This document shows positions 36,505 to 47,429 of a stretch of DNA of 64,000 bases, piece after piece. The DNA is from Dioscorea cayenensis subsp. rotundata. Taxonomy: Eukaryota; Streptophyta; Magnoliopsida; Dioscoreales; Dioscoreaceae. Positions within the stretch are counted from its first letter, which is position 1, and every line of letters starts with the position of its first letter. Below the pieces are notes generated by a model. It did not search any database, had not been told where the DNA came from, and saw nothing but the letters and a program-made list of their open reading frames with translations. The stretch is from contig NC_052486.1 of the NCBI RefSeq assembly GCF_009730915.1, forward strand, positions 23,465,589 through 23,529,588, in the 5' to 3' direction. The translations under genes were made by a program, and so were the position numbers.

Positions 36505-36658
36505 AACTTACAGGATTTTTAGGAGCAATAGCATCTAAACCAATTTAAAGTAATATATCAAGAGTTATATAAAAAATAGATTTGTTTCCCAAACTTGTAA
36601 CATCTCTTTTTATTTATTAATATATTTTCTATCTCCATTGTTTATCTTTTCTTTTTAC

Positions 36659-36695
<37 letters not shown>

Positions 36696-36780
36696 GTTTT
36701 TGACTCATAGGTTTTTTAGGAACCATGACATCTGAACTAATTTATTAGGGTAAATATCAAGAGTCCTATAAAAAGAGAAA
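36461..36780. repeat. Diverged tandem duplication, period about 172 bp
   Basis: The unit starting CTCCATTGTTTAT at 36461 recurs at 36633. Both copies continue through a simple-repeat tract, then ACTTACAGG-ATTTTTAGGA against ACTCATAGGTTTTTTAGGA, GCATCTAAACCAATTTA against ACATCTGAACTAATTTA, and ATATCAAGAGTTATATAAAA against AATATCAAGAGTCCTATAAA. The copies are clearly diverged, so the duplication is old. Confidence 0.7.
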
Positions 36781-37678
36781 TTCTTTTTTAACTTTTAATA
36801 TATATATACACACACACAACACACACAAGCATTTACTTAAACAACCAAATACTTTACTTGGCAAACCAAAACAATTAATAGTTCATTGTTACCTTCACAA
36901 TTCATCACCAAACTATTTTGTTTATTTTAAATGATTTATGAATGTTCCAAAACTGTACTCTTCTCAAGACATGTTCCTCTTGTTAAATATTGAATATATA
37001 TATATAAATAAAACATAATAACAAATTGAAAGAGAACAGGGAAACATTTGTCCATTTGTAGGTGCAGCCTATCACTTAATGATAGACCTAAAAAAATTGT
37101 TTCATCTGACAAAAACAGTCCACACATAATCATATCAATCAATTCAATTTGGTGAAAGACAAAAACAGAGTGCTATTTACTAGTTACAATCATATACACA
37201 CTATAAAAAAAAACCATGAAATTTCCATAAATATTAATTTATTTACCAGATATAAATAACAACATTTATAGTAAGAATAACATTGACTGTACATAAGAAA
37301 GCTGTCTTTCTGTCTTTAGTTTTAAGACATTGAATTCATAACCTAACTTACATTTCTGAAACTAATATTATTATTATTTTTGTTTGATTATAAGTTGATG
37401 ATTAATGAGGAAGTGTGAAGTGTGAACACCAGGACAGCCTTCAAAAACTTTTGCCGTCCAAAACGTCACCTTCTTGTCCTTACTCTCAAGTCTCAACTAA
37501 TTAATATATATATATATTAACATAATTAACAACAAGTTTTAAATAAACAAATTACTAAACCAATTAAATGAGCAAATTGAATACACAATTCATGAGGAGT
37601 CCAAAAAAAAAATATAGATATATCATATATGAGAGATATTCTCATATCTGGTTGTACAAGCTTAAACATATATATACC

Positions 37679-37684
<6 letters not shown>

Positions 37685-37733
<49 letters not shown>
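37685..37733. repeat. Long (TA)n microsatellite
   Basis: About 24 uninterrupted AT units, the longest of many TA runs in the window. Confidence 0.95.
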
Positions 37734-37734
<1 letters not shown>

Positions 37735-38472
37735 ATGAAGATAATAAGAATAAAAATCTAATTGGCAATAAAGGGAATTATGTATGAATAATAAGCTACA
37801 ATAAATAGCATGTGGAAATGAAAGAAAGTGACAAAATTAATACGTGGAGGAGGAGAAAGGTGAAATAGAATAAGAAGCAGCCCTAAAGACCAAATCTATC
37901 ATAATCTAATCTTATGCTTCTCTCACACCTCCATATGCAAAGGTTCATTGCACCTCCTCCTTCTCTTACTTATCCCCTCCTTTCCAAAATTCTTTCTTTC
38001 ATTTTTCCACTCATTGGCCCCCACCATTAATATTCCTCTTTTTTAAATGTATTTTTAATGTACATTTACATATATATAAATTTCATTACTTATAATCCAA
38101 ACTATATATTGTTTCATGCTATTTAAATAATGATTTAATACTTAGCAAAATAATTTTTGTTTTCAGTTATCAATTTTTTTATAAGTTACAGATTCTAATT
38201 TAGTTCAGGCAAAATATTAAAAACTCTAAAAAAATAAAATAAAATGAGTTAAAAAATTTCAATCGATTGTGTTAGTATCATGTAAATGTTTTTTTTGCTT
38301 ATGAATTGTTTATAAGAAATATATATATATTATATGAAATATTTACACCATAAAAGAAAAAATTAAATAGGAAAAGATATATGAAAATAACTTTCACAAC
38401 ATTTATAAATGATGCATATTTATATATTAATTAAGTTTCTTAATTTTTCTTCACATGGTGGAGAGCATTACA

Positions 38473-38778
38473 CACGTGAGCACAAGAGCGTGGATGAAAA
38501 GGAAAACCTGGGTCCAGACACTAGCGAGCAAAACGTGTTCCTTTTTTTTCAAAAAAATATATAATTTAAAAAATGAAAAAAATCATGTAAGCAAAGCAAT
38601 AACCCCAACAATAATAATAATAATAATAATTAAATCGAGAAAAAAAAGAAAAGGCTAATGATGTAGTAAGAGAAATAGACGGTCGGATTTCGACGCACCT
38701 TCCGTTTCACACGACCTCACACGTGCGCCGACACCAAGTCAAAAGATTCCGCCACCTTCACCTCTCGATTCGCACGTG
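38473..38778. promoter_or_regulatory. G-boxes upstream of the MYC2-like gene
   Basis: CACGTG occurs at 38473-38478, 38720-38725 and 38773-38778, within 810 bp of the start codon at 39276. MYC2-type bHLH proteins bind the G-box, so the gene may regulate itself. The sites are seen, the autoregulation is inference. Confidence 0.5.
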
Positions 38779-39217
38779 ACTTCGCTCCTGCTCTGGCGGC
38801 TGCTGTTAAAAAAATAATTTTTTTAAAAAACCAAATTACTGTTTTTACAAGCAAGTAAAAAAATAGATATTTATGTCTGTTTGATCTAAGACAAAACCCA
38901 AATCCCAGCCGTCCATTAAAAAGATCTTTTAAGAAAAATAGTAAAAAAGAAAAAGTAGTAGTACTTAGTACTCTTTATACTGGTTTGGTTGGAAAAAGAA
39001 AATGAAAAGTAAATTAAAGTTCAAATGAAAATGAAATCAAAATGAAAAATGAAAAACGAAAAAAATAGATGGAAAATGAAAATTGAAAATGAAAAAGGAA
39101 TCCATCCCATTCCCACGCGTTCTTCATAATCGTTTAGGCTAAAACAAAACCCCACCACCACCACCACTTCCTTCCTTCCGTGCTTCATCCTCTCTTCTCC
39201 TTCTTCTTCTTCTCCGC

Positions 39218-39231
39218 AAACCCTAACCCTA
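39218..39231 (+). promoter_or_regulatory. Telo-box in the MYC2-like gene leader
   Basis: AAACCCTAACCCTA lies 45 bp upstream of the ATG. Telo-boxes (AAACCCTA) are plant promoter/leader elements often linked with expression in growing cells. A GA-repeat (39260-39275) sits between it and the ATG. Confidence 0.45.
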
Positions 39232-39275
39232 GTTAGTTTCTTGGTTGGATGCTTACCTGAGAGAGAGAGAGAGAG

Positions 39276-41306
39276 ATGAATCTCTGGACGGATGATAACG
39301 CATCGATGATGGAGGCTTTTATGGCTTCCAGTGATTTACCAAGCTTTGGATGGCCTCCGGCGACACCGGCGCCGGCAACGGCACCGGTGGCGTCTCCTGG
39401 ACCGCAGTATTTCAACCAGGAAACACTTCAGCAGCGGTTGCAGATGCTGATTGATAGTGCAAGGGAGAGGTGGACTTACGCGATTTTCTGGCAGAGTTCC
39501 GTCGATGTAGCCTCTGGGGATTCGCTGCTTGGATGGGGTGATGGGTACTATAAGGGTTGTGAGGAGGATAAGAGGAAGCGGAGGATGGCCAGTGCTGCTT
39601 CCGCGGCGGAGCAGGAGCATAGGAAGCGTGTTTTGCGGGAGCTTAACTCGATGATATCTGGCGGAGGATCGTCGTCGCCGGATGAGGCGGTTGATGAGGA
39701 GGTTACGGATACTGAGTGGTTCTTTCTTGTTTCGATGACGCAGTCGTTTGTCAACGGGGGAGGGATCCCTGGGCAGGCGTTTTTTGCCGGCTCGGCGATG
39801 TGGATTGCCGGTGCGGAACGGCTCGCGACGGCGCCGTGCGAGCGTGCGCGGCAGGCGCAGGTGTTTGGGATCCAGACGATGGTGTGCGTGCCGATGGGGA
39901 GCGGTGTTGTGGAGCTTGGCTCCACGGCTCTTATCTATCACAGCGTGGAGATCATGAACAAGGTGCGATCTCTTTTCAGCTTCAACGCTCTTGAGATGAG
40001 CCCGGCCGGGCCGTTCTTAGCGCCGCAGGCGGCGGCTGCGAACGTGACCGTGATGACGCCGGTTGGATCGCCGCCGGTGACGGAGCAGGGGGAGAGCGAC
40101 CCCGCGGCACTGTGGATCTCGGATCCGTCAATCATTGAGATGAAGAATTCCGTCTCTGCGGCCGAGATCTCGATCTCAAAACCCCCGACGGCGCCGTACG
40201 ATAATCCCAGCTCCAGCACCCTGACGGAAACCCCTAGCTCGATCTATCTCCACAGCCATCACCAGAACAGCAGCAACAACAACCATCATCATCATCATCA
40301 TCATCATCCTCAATCACAGTCTTTGTTCACTAGAGACTTCAATCTCTCCTCCAACCCGCACCAAAATTGCAAGCCGGAATCCGGCGAGATCTTGAATTTC
40401 ACCGAAGGTCGGAGAGATCCCTCAGTCCACGCCTCCCAGCACCCAATCATTGACCAAACCAAGCAGAAGCGATCGACGGCAGCCACATCTCGGGGAAGCA
40501 ACGAAGAAGGCATGCTTTCCTTCTCCTCCGCCACTCTATCTCGTCCCTCACCAGTCTCCAGCAATCTAAAACCCACCACCAACGCCAACGGCAACAGCAA
40601 AAGCACCGCCAATGGCAACGGGGTCATCACCGGCGGCGGCGATTCCGACCACTCCGATCTCGAAGCATCCGTCCGTGAAGTTGAAAGCAGCCCAGTAGTG
40701 GTCGAACCCGAGAAGCGTCCACGCAAACGCGGCCGCAAACCAGCCAACGGCCGTGAAGAACCCCTCAACCACGTCGAAGCCGAACGGCAACGGCGGGAGA
40801 AGCTCAACCAAAAGTTCTACGCCCTCCGCGCCGTCGTCCCCAACGTGTCGAAGATGGACAAAGCTTCCCTCCTCGGCGACGCCATCTCCTACATCAACGA
40901 GCTCCGTTCCAAGCTCCAAACCATAGAAACCGAGAAACAAGCACTCGAAACCGAAATCGAAACCGTCAAAAACGACCCAACCTCTGCTCGGTCGTCCGAT
41001 CACGAGATGAAGTCCATGATGAACGGTGGAGGAGGCGCCAGGTGTATTGGTGTCGAGATCGAGGTCAAAATCCTCGGTTCCGAAGCGATGATACGGGTTC
41101 AATGCATCAAAAGGAATCACCCAGCGGCTTGGCTCATGGCGGCTCTGCGCGAGCTGGACCTTGACGTGCACTATGCCAGCGTGTCCGTAGTGAAAGAGCT
41201 TATGATACTGCAAGCCACAGTGCGAATGCTTAGCCGAGCCTACACTCAAGAGCAGCTCAGCGCCGCCCTCTACTCCAAAGTAGCCGAGCCGCCAAATCAT
41301 CGGTAG
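39276..41306 (+). CDS. MYC2: MYC2-type bHLH transcription factor (jasmonate signalling)
   Basis: This is an intronless gene of 676 codons, as is usual for the MYC2/3/4 clade. The bHLH-MYC_N region spans about 48-230 ([39 protein letters not shown]) and contains the JAZ-interaction segment and activation region. A low-complexity middle includes a nine-His run and Asn tracts. The basic helix-loop-helix starts near residue 498 ([18 protein letters not shown]) and keeps the G-box contact residues His, Glu and Arg. The ACT-like C-terminus (about 595-665) has [18 protein letters not shown]. Known family role: JAZ-repressed activator of jasmonate genes in the nucleus. The start [16 protein letters not shown] is the family start. 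Coding GC is high at the 5' end against an AT-rich background, so open frames on both strands overlap it. Confidence 0.93.
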   Translation: MNLWTDDNASMMEAFMASSDLPSFGWPPATPAPATAPVASPGPQYFNQETLQQRLQMLIDSARERWTYAIFWQSSVDVASGDSLLGWGDGYYKGCEEDKRKRRMASAASAAEQEHRKRVLRELNSMISGGGSSSPDEAVDEEVTDTEWFFLVSMTQSFVNGGGIPGQAFFAGSAMWIAGAERLATAPCERARQAQVFGIQTMVCVPMGSGVVELGSTALIYHSVEIMNKVRSLFSFNALEMSPAGPFLAPQAAAANVTVMTPVGSPPVTEQGESDPAALWISDPSIIEMKNSVSAAEISISKPPTAPYDNPSSSTLTETPSSIYLHSHHQNSSNNNHHHHHHHHPQSQSLFTRDFNLSSNPHQNCKPESGEILNFTEGRRDPSVHASQHPIIDQTKQKRSTAATSRGSNEEGMLSFSSATLSRPSPVSSNLKPTTNANGNSKSTANGNGVITGGGDSDHSDLEASVREVESSPVVVEPEKRPRKRGRKPANGREEPLNHVEAERQRREKLNQKFYALRAVVPNVSKMDKASLLGDAISYINELRSKLQTIETEKQALETEIETVKNDPTSARSSDHEMKSMMNGGGGARCIGVEIEVKILGSEAMIRVQCIKRNHPAAWLMAALRELDLDVHYASVSVVKELMILQATVRMLSRAYTQEQLSAALYSKVAEPPNHR

Positions 41307-41330
41307 AGAAAATATTATATATATATAGTT

Positions 41331-41361
<31 letters not shown>

Positions 41362-41365
41362 TTCT

Positions 41366-41397
<32 letters not shown>

Positions 41398-42100
41398 GCG
41401 ACTAATCTAATAACTCAGTGAGCTATTTTACGAAGCTGGAGATTTTTCATGCCTCTGAGCCTTTTTTTTTGGGCTTTTATATCTACTTTTATTAATATTG
41501 TTGTTGCTACTGATGATGTTATTGTTGGTGGTGGTGGTGTTAATGTTGTTGTTATTGTATACTAGGATATGCTACTATGTTAGATGCCTTCCATGTAAAT
41601 GTGTATAGATTTTGCAGCGTTTTTGCAGTTAGTTCTCTCTCTCCTTTTATATTCTATACATATATATATATATATATATAGGTATTATATGTGGAAAAAG
41701 GAAGAAGAGGAATGAATATCTTGTTTAGATTGGCTAGTGACAAGAGTAGGATATGTTGTGGTTTGGAATGAGGAATGTGTGGGCGAAGATGGAGGCCACG
41801 TTTTAATATGGGCTGTTTGTTTGTTTGTTTGTTTGTTGACTGATGTCTTGTTAAAGTTGGTCCTTGTTTGGTTTGTTTTGGGCTTTTGAAATGCATGGAA
41901 ACATGTATGTAATGGCATAATGAGACAATCACCAACATTTTTTTATTTCTGTTCTGTGATATATATCTCATCTTTCCGGGTTGTTTTTCTATGTAAATAA
42001 TAAATATCTCTACTCACAACAAAAAGCCCATAATCTTTGGATTCCTCTTGTTTAATAAAATTATATCATATTCTATAATACAGTAAAACATCACACCAAA
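41307..42100. other. 3' flank of the MYC2-like gene with microsatellites
   Basis: No gene is recognised. It holds (TA)n at about 41331-41356, (TCA)n at 41367-41397 and (TTTG)n at about 41815-41836. The first part is probably the 3' UTR. Confidence 0.6.
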
Positions 42101-42185
42101 GGGGTGGTGGCGCAGTTGGCTAGCGCGTAGGTCTCATAGCTTCTGAGTTATCCTGAGGTCGAGAGTTCGAGCCTCTCTCACCCCA
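42101..42185 (+). tRNA. tRNA-Met(CAT): Elongator tRNA-Met (CAT anticodon) with intron
   Basis: The acceptor stem GGGGTGG (42101-42107) pairs with TCACCCC (42178-42184), and the discriminator A is at 42185. The D stem is GCGC/GCGC. The T arm is GAGAG-TTCGAGC-CTCTC (42161-42177). The anticodon CAT at 42135-42137 is followed, after one base, by an 11-nt intron (42139-42149). An intron at this place is typical of plant elongator tRNA-Met and marks it as nuclear rather than organellar. A T6 Pol III terminator lies at 42197-42202 and a CAA-type motif just upstream (42095-42099). Confidence 0.96.
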
Positions 42186-42196
42186 AATATATTCCC

Positions 42197-42202
42197 TTTT
42201 TT
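42197..42202 (+). terminator. Pol III T-run terminator of tRNA-Met
   Basis: TTTTTT lies 12 bp past the mature tRNA end. Confidence 0.75.
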
Positions 42203-42404
42203 ATTAAACTGTTTTAAAAAAACAATTTAATCTAATTTTAATTTATATTAAAATAAATAAATTAAAATTAGAATTGATAACTTCACCACGCACGTCATCA
42301 AAAGTCCAGAACTCCAGACCGAGTCCAAACATCCCAAAAAATTTCAATGCATTCACATGCAATTCACACGCATTTACGTGCCCAACAAGCACTCCTCTCA
42401 TCCC

Positions 42405-42411
42405 TATATAA
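42405..42411 (+). promoter_or_regulatory. TATA box of the VQ gene
   Basis: TATATAA within CCCTATATAATTCC lies 53 bp upstream of the chosen ATG at 42458. This makes the further upstream in-frame ATG at 42347 an unlikely start. Confidence 0.65.
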
Positions 42412-42457
42412 TTCCCCCTCATTTCCCTTAATTAACAACATCTTCAACACCACCAAC

Positions 42458-42784
42458 ATGACTAAATCCCAAGTCCATTTTCATGATCACAACAACAACA
42501 ATCTCAAAATTCACAAGCTTGGAAAATCCATCAAGAAACCTACCCATTCTGATTTCTTTGTAAATATCAATAAGGATGATTTCCTTACTGTTGTACAACA
42601 GCTCACCGGCGGCAGCGGCCCACCTCCTGCTGCCGATAAGCAACGGCCACCTCCTTTGGCTCCCATTCCCCGTCACCTTCCTCCTCCTCCTCCTCCTCCG
42701 GCTTTGTCTCCGTTATCGGCTTACATTCAATATCTTGAGCTCTCTTTGCTTGCCTCTCCAATTTTCCCCTCTGCTCCTTCTTGA
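42458..42784 (+). CDS. VQ-motif protein
   Basis: This is an intronless gene of 108 codons. The VQ motif FLTVVQQLTG (FxxxVQxxTG form) is at residues about 42-51. Before it is a basic stretch KLGKSIKKPTHSDF, and after it a proline-rich region (PPPPPPPALSPLSAY) ending PIFPSAPS. VQ proteins are small nuclear cofactors that bind the DNA-binding domain of WRKY factors, and some are MAPK substrates. The small size, the lack of introns and the IKK-P-H lead-in to the VQ motif all fit. The start MTKSQVHFHDH is chosen because the TATA box lies about 50 bp upstream. The in-frame ATG at 42347 precedes the TATA box. Assignment to a numbered VQ subgroup is not possible by eye. Confidence 0.88.
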   Translation: MTKSQVHFHDHNNNNLKIHKLGKSIKKPTHSDFFVNINKDDFLTVVQQLTGGSGPPPAADKQRPPPLAPIPRHLPPPPPPPALSPLSAYIQYLELSLLASPIFPSAPS

Positions 42785-44469
42785 AACTCTTTTTCATCCA
42801 TTTTAAATAGATAAATTAAATTTTTTTATATAATATATATTTATGTATATGTAATTATTTCAATTATATATGTCTCCCAATTGGTGTTGCAGGTTGAAGT
42901 GCAAGAGCTGATTTTAGTATAGCCCTGCTAAAGGAGTTGAATTTCTCATCACTCTTCATCAATAATGTAAATAGAGTACAGAAGACCTCGAGTAAATACA
43001 TAAACCAAGATTAAATAATAGTCGACAAGTATATGAGAAAAATAAAATAGAGCTTTTAAGAAATGATCGCTCTCAAAAAAAATTATGTATTTATGATATT
43101 TTGAGATGTCTTTGTATTTATTATTTATTTATATATATATATATTTTTTCTTGGAAAATAAGATGACTGAAAGAATTGAACAGAGTAATTAATGTGTGTG
43201 TATATGTATAAAATTTTATTGATATCAAGAATCAGTAAGACTTTGAAAAAGAATACCAATGGTGCGAGATCTACACGTTAACACATACATAAAATAATAT
43301 ATTAAATTAAAATTCATTGACTTATTTTATAATAAATAAATTACTCTTCCAGATACAAAAAGGAAATAAAGACTTTTCATCAAAACAATTTAAGATATAT
43401 GTTCATGAACATAATTCCAAATTATTACAAATTTTTTTAGATAAAAAAAGAAAAAGCCATAAAGTTTAACATAGAGGTCCCAACCATCTCTCATTTCTTT
43501 TGTTGATAATATAAATTAAAAAAAAAACCTTTTCCAACAAGTAGATAATAAAAAAGTCTTTAAAAAACAATAGATTGACAAATCTTAGCATCCAATTCAT
43601 AATCAATGCTTTCATGCAACCAAAGTGAGCAACACTTTCTAAAGCAACTTCTCAACCACATGACCAAACTAAAACGTTCAAAAGAGTGTTTTTACTTTCT
43701 AACCCATTGACCAATATCAAAATTACTTAACATAAACTTTTCAAAATTTTTAATACCACTGTTGAGGTCTTTTTAATAGTATATATATACACACACACAA
43801 ACATTAGATAAATATGGACAAATACATGCAGCTTATTCATTTATATCTATATATATATATATAATTTAGATGAGCCGTTGATAAAATTCTAACTTTCAAT
43901 TTTTAATTTGAGAGAAATAAAATACTACTTTAATTTGGGTGGAAAATAAAATATCACTTTTATATTGTAAAAATGGTTTTTATTACAATTTAATTCAAAA
44001 AAAAATATAATTTTCATGTATTGAATATAAGATATGACAAATACCTTCTATTTGTAATATATAAATTTTTATTTTTATAAAAAAATCATGATTTATTTAT
44101 TGATTTTTTATTAACATTAATTATATATATAATATTTAATAATAAATATTATTAAAATTTGTATATAAAAAAATAAGAAAAAAACCATTCACCTTCTTCA
44201 TGTCTCCCAGGGGCATAATGGGAAAACCAGTAGATAATCACTTGGGCAGTACGGACATTAAAGGTAAATAAACCTAATTCCCAAAATACCCCCACTTCCT
44301 CTTTCAGTGCAACCAGGGCTATTTTGGTCATAACATCATAAATCTCTTCTCTCTCTACTCTCTCTCACTCTCTCTACAGAAAGCAAAGAGGAAGTGAGCA
44401 TTCTTCTTCTCTTTCATTTTCCAGTGCGCATTTTAGGGTATTCATTCCATTCAATCTCATCTGGCAACA
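42785..44469. other. Intergenic AT-rich DNA
   Basis: No gene is recognised. The first 200 bp are probably the VQ gene 3' UTR. A CT-rich tract (about 44345-44385) and a short leader precede the next gene start at 44470. Confidence 0.55.
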
Positions 44470-47429
44470 ATGCTGGGCTCCAAATCTAAGTAAGTGCTTT
44501 GAGTTTTATCAGATCTGAATCTTTTTCCGCCTTAAAGTTGTGATTTTTATCATGTATTTTTTGCATCTGATTTTGGTATCTGATGGTTTGATCTGCTTGT
44601 TGTGTTATAGTTTGCTGTGATTTCATTGTCAAGATGCCACCTTTCCTTTTTGTTATCTATTTGTGTTTAATGAGTTCCCTTGCCCAATCCAGGGCTTGAT
44701 CTGGTTTTCAACTTGTTTGTGATGGTAGGGTTGTTACTAAATTAGGGTTTTTTTTTTTGCCCCTTTTGTCTGTGATTGTTGTGGAATTTGTATGATGTTT
44801 CAAGGTTCTGTGAATTTGATGGCAATTTGAGTACTTTGTGGAGAATGTCACTGTTGGATGTGTGTTTGACATCTCTTTGGGTTTGATTTTTGTTTGTTCT
44901 AATGCTTGGATTTTGATCAGATCTGGTTTGTCTGAAGCTTCAAGTAACAAAACTACACCTGCAACTCCTAGGGTTAGTAAAATAGGCAGGGCAGGATCGG
45001 CAAAGACAGACTCTGATTTGCCTTCTCCAATGCAAATTCCGCGCCTTTCGATTGATCGATCACCGAGATCCATTGAGTCTAAGCCTGCTGTTGAACGCCG
45101 AGCGACAAAGATGAGCAGCACTCCACCGGATGTAAGAGAACTGAAAATTCTGCCTAAAATGTTTATGTTAATGCTAAATTTGGTCTTTTTGAAATATGAA
45201 ACTTGATTCCAGAAGCAATCGCGGCCGTTGAAGGCGTCGGAGTTGCAAGCGCAGCTCAATGCGGTTCAGGATGATCTTAAGAAGGCGAAGGAGCGGTTTG
45301 CATTGGTTGAAAAAGAGAAAACTCAGGCTCTTGAGGAATTGAAGGATGCGAAGAGATTGGCCGAGGAAGCGAATGAGAAGCTCCAAGAAGCTCTTGTTGC
45401 TAAGAAGAAAGCAGAGGAGGGGTTGGAGATTGAGAAGTTCCGGGCTGATGAACTTGAGCAAGCTGGCATTGAAGCGGCTCAGAAGAGGGATGAGGAGTGG
45501 CAGAAGGAGCTTGAAAATGTCCAAAGCCAGCACACCATGGATGTCTCGGCATTGCTTTCTACTACTCAGGAACTCCAGAGGGTGAAGCATGAACTTGTGA
45601 TGACTACCGATGCGAAGAACACTGCACTGAGCCATGCCGATGATGCTATGAAGATTGCCGAGATCAATGCTGAAAAGGTGGAGATCTTATCTGGGGAGGT
45701 GAATCGGCTTAAAGCATTGCTTGATTCTAAGCTGGAGAGTAAGAGCAGTGAGGCCGCGGAACAGGTCAAGCAGTTGGATTTGGAGATTTTAGCTTTGAAG
45801 CAAGAGCTTGAGAAAGCAAAGGCGGCTGAAGAGAAGTTGGTGCAGATGGAAGCGTTGATCGAAAGGCTTAGAATTGAGGTAATTGATGTGAAGAAAGCCG
45901 AATCGGAGGTGAGTAATCTAGTGGATGAGTGGAAGAAGAAGGCAGAGTTGTTGGAATCTCGTGTGGATGAGGCTACTCAATCTGAAAAGTCCTCACTTGA
46001 TTCTCTTGCTTCGGCCCAGAAACAGCTTGAGGACACCAATGCTTCATTGCAGGATGCAGAATCTGAAATTGGTGCTCTTAAAGGGAAAGTTGAGTCTTTG
46101 GAAATTGAGGTGGCAATGTACAAACAGGATCTTGAAGAATCAAATCGGTTTGTTGATTTAGCAAAGCAAGAAGCAGTGGAATTAGGGAAAACAGTTGAAG
46201 TTTTGAAGTCTGACCTTAAAACAGTTGAAGAAGAGAAGTTGCGAGCACTGAACAATGAAAAGGTAGCGGCTTCAAATATGGAAAGCTTGTCGGATGAAAA
46301 GGAAAAACTGGCTAATGAGCTCGAGATGGCTTGCCAGGAAGGAGAGAAAGTGAAGAGGGCGATGGAAGGCCTGACTTCAGCATTGCATGAAGCATCTGCG
46401 GAAGCAAGGGACACCCAAGAACGGCTTCTGATGAAGCAAGCTGAGGTTGAGAGCTGTCGCACTCAGATAGAGGAGCTGCAATTGGCTTTGAAGAACACCC
46501 AGGAAAGCTGTGAAGTCAAGCTTGATGAAGCAAAATATGACGTCGTTTGCCTAAGAAACTCGGTAGAGAAGTATGAAACAGAAGCCCGGAGCTCGAAGGC
46601 CGAGTGGGATGAGAAAGAATCTAGTTTTGTGAATGCTGTGAGGAAATCGGAAGAAGAAATTGTAGCCATTAAACTTGAAATGAGCAAAGCTGCATCATCC
46701 CTAGAAGCAGCGAAACTTGAAGTACAGACTGTGAAAGGCGAGGGAGTTGAGCTTCTGAGTAAGTTAAGAAAAGCTGAATCCGATTTAAGCATTGCCAATA
46801 AGACTGTTGAGGAAACCAAAGCTGAGAGTTTGCAATTGAAAGAAAAGTTATTGGATAGAGAGAATGAAGTGCAAAGTATCACTCAAGAGAATGATGAGCT
46901 CCGATGTAGAGAAGCAGCTGCTCAAGAGAAAGTGAAAGAGTTGTCTGCATTGCTTGCAGATGCAATAGCCAAGAAGGACGAAGAAAATTGCGAGTTTGAG
47001 CTCTCAAAGAGTGAGAAGGAATATGAGCTACTGCCCGATGCTGCTGAAATCCCAAAGGAAGACACAGAAAAACCAATGGCAAAAGAAGACTTGAAAGTTG
47101 ATGAGTTCTTCAGAGAAGAATCAATACCGAAAGAAGAGAAGGGCAATGCATACGCTGAAGAAGCGGCAGCCAATGCCGGACCTAAGATGTGGGAAAGCTG
47201 CAAAATTACCGACAAAGATTTGTCGCCGGAGAGGGAACATGAGGCCGAATCAATCGACGATGACAATGATTCAAAGACAGATACCAGAAGCTTTGAGCAA
47301 ACTAATGGATTACCATCAGAAGATGTGGAAAATGGATCGACATCACCGACCAAGCAACAACAAAAGAAGAAGAAACCTTTGCTGCAGAAGTTCGGCAGCC
47401 TTCTGAAGAAGAAGAACAACCACAAGTAA
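44470..47429 (+). CDS. WEB-family long coiled-coil protein (At5g16730/At3g02930-like)
   Basis: Three exons fit splice signals and phase: 44470-44489, 44921-45131 and 45213-47429, giving 815 aa. The N-terminus is a Ser/Thr/Pro-rich basic region (MLGSKSKSGLSEASSN; TPATPRVSKIGR; PRLSIDRSPRS; VERRATK). From about residue 80 to 640 it is an unbroken coiled coil of heptads (LKKAKERFALVEKEKTQALE; AEINAEKVEILSGEVNRLKA). The acidic tail holds KSEKEYELLPDAAE and KMWESCKI and ends in the basic motif KKKKPLLQKFGSLLKKK. These tail landmarks are those of the Arabidopsis WEB proteins listed as putatively chloroplastic. Relatives WEB1 and PMI2 affect light-driven chloroplast movement, but a role for this subgroup is not settled. 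I see no clear transit peptide. Confidence 0.88.

Larger units (their letters stand above)
34208..39200. other. Five-kilobase intergenic region
   Basis: No gene is recognised. It contains a G-box cluster (35905-35948), a CT microsatellite (35951-35992), a diverged tandem duplication (36461-36780), an ATT array (36661-36694) and a long (TA)n run (37685-37733). The last 800 bp hold G-boxes upstream of the MYC2-like gene. Open frames here are short and of biased composition. Confidence 0.6.

Noticed and set aside
39336-41300. Several long reverse-strand frames under the MYC2-like gene
   Set aside because: High GC gives few chance stops. None carries a domain, while the forward frame holds a complete bHLH protein.
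45174-47425. Reverse-strand Ser/Leu-rich frames under the WEB gene
   Set aside because: Shadows of coiled-coil codons (GAG/AAG read backwards as CTC/CTT). No start or splice support.
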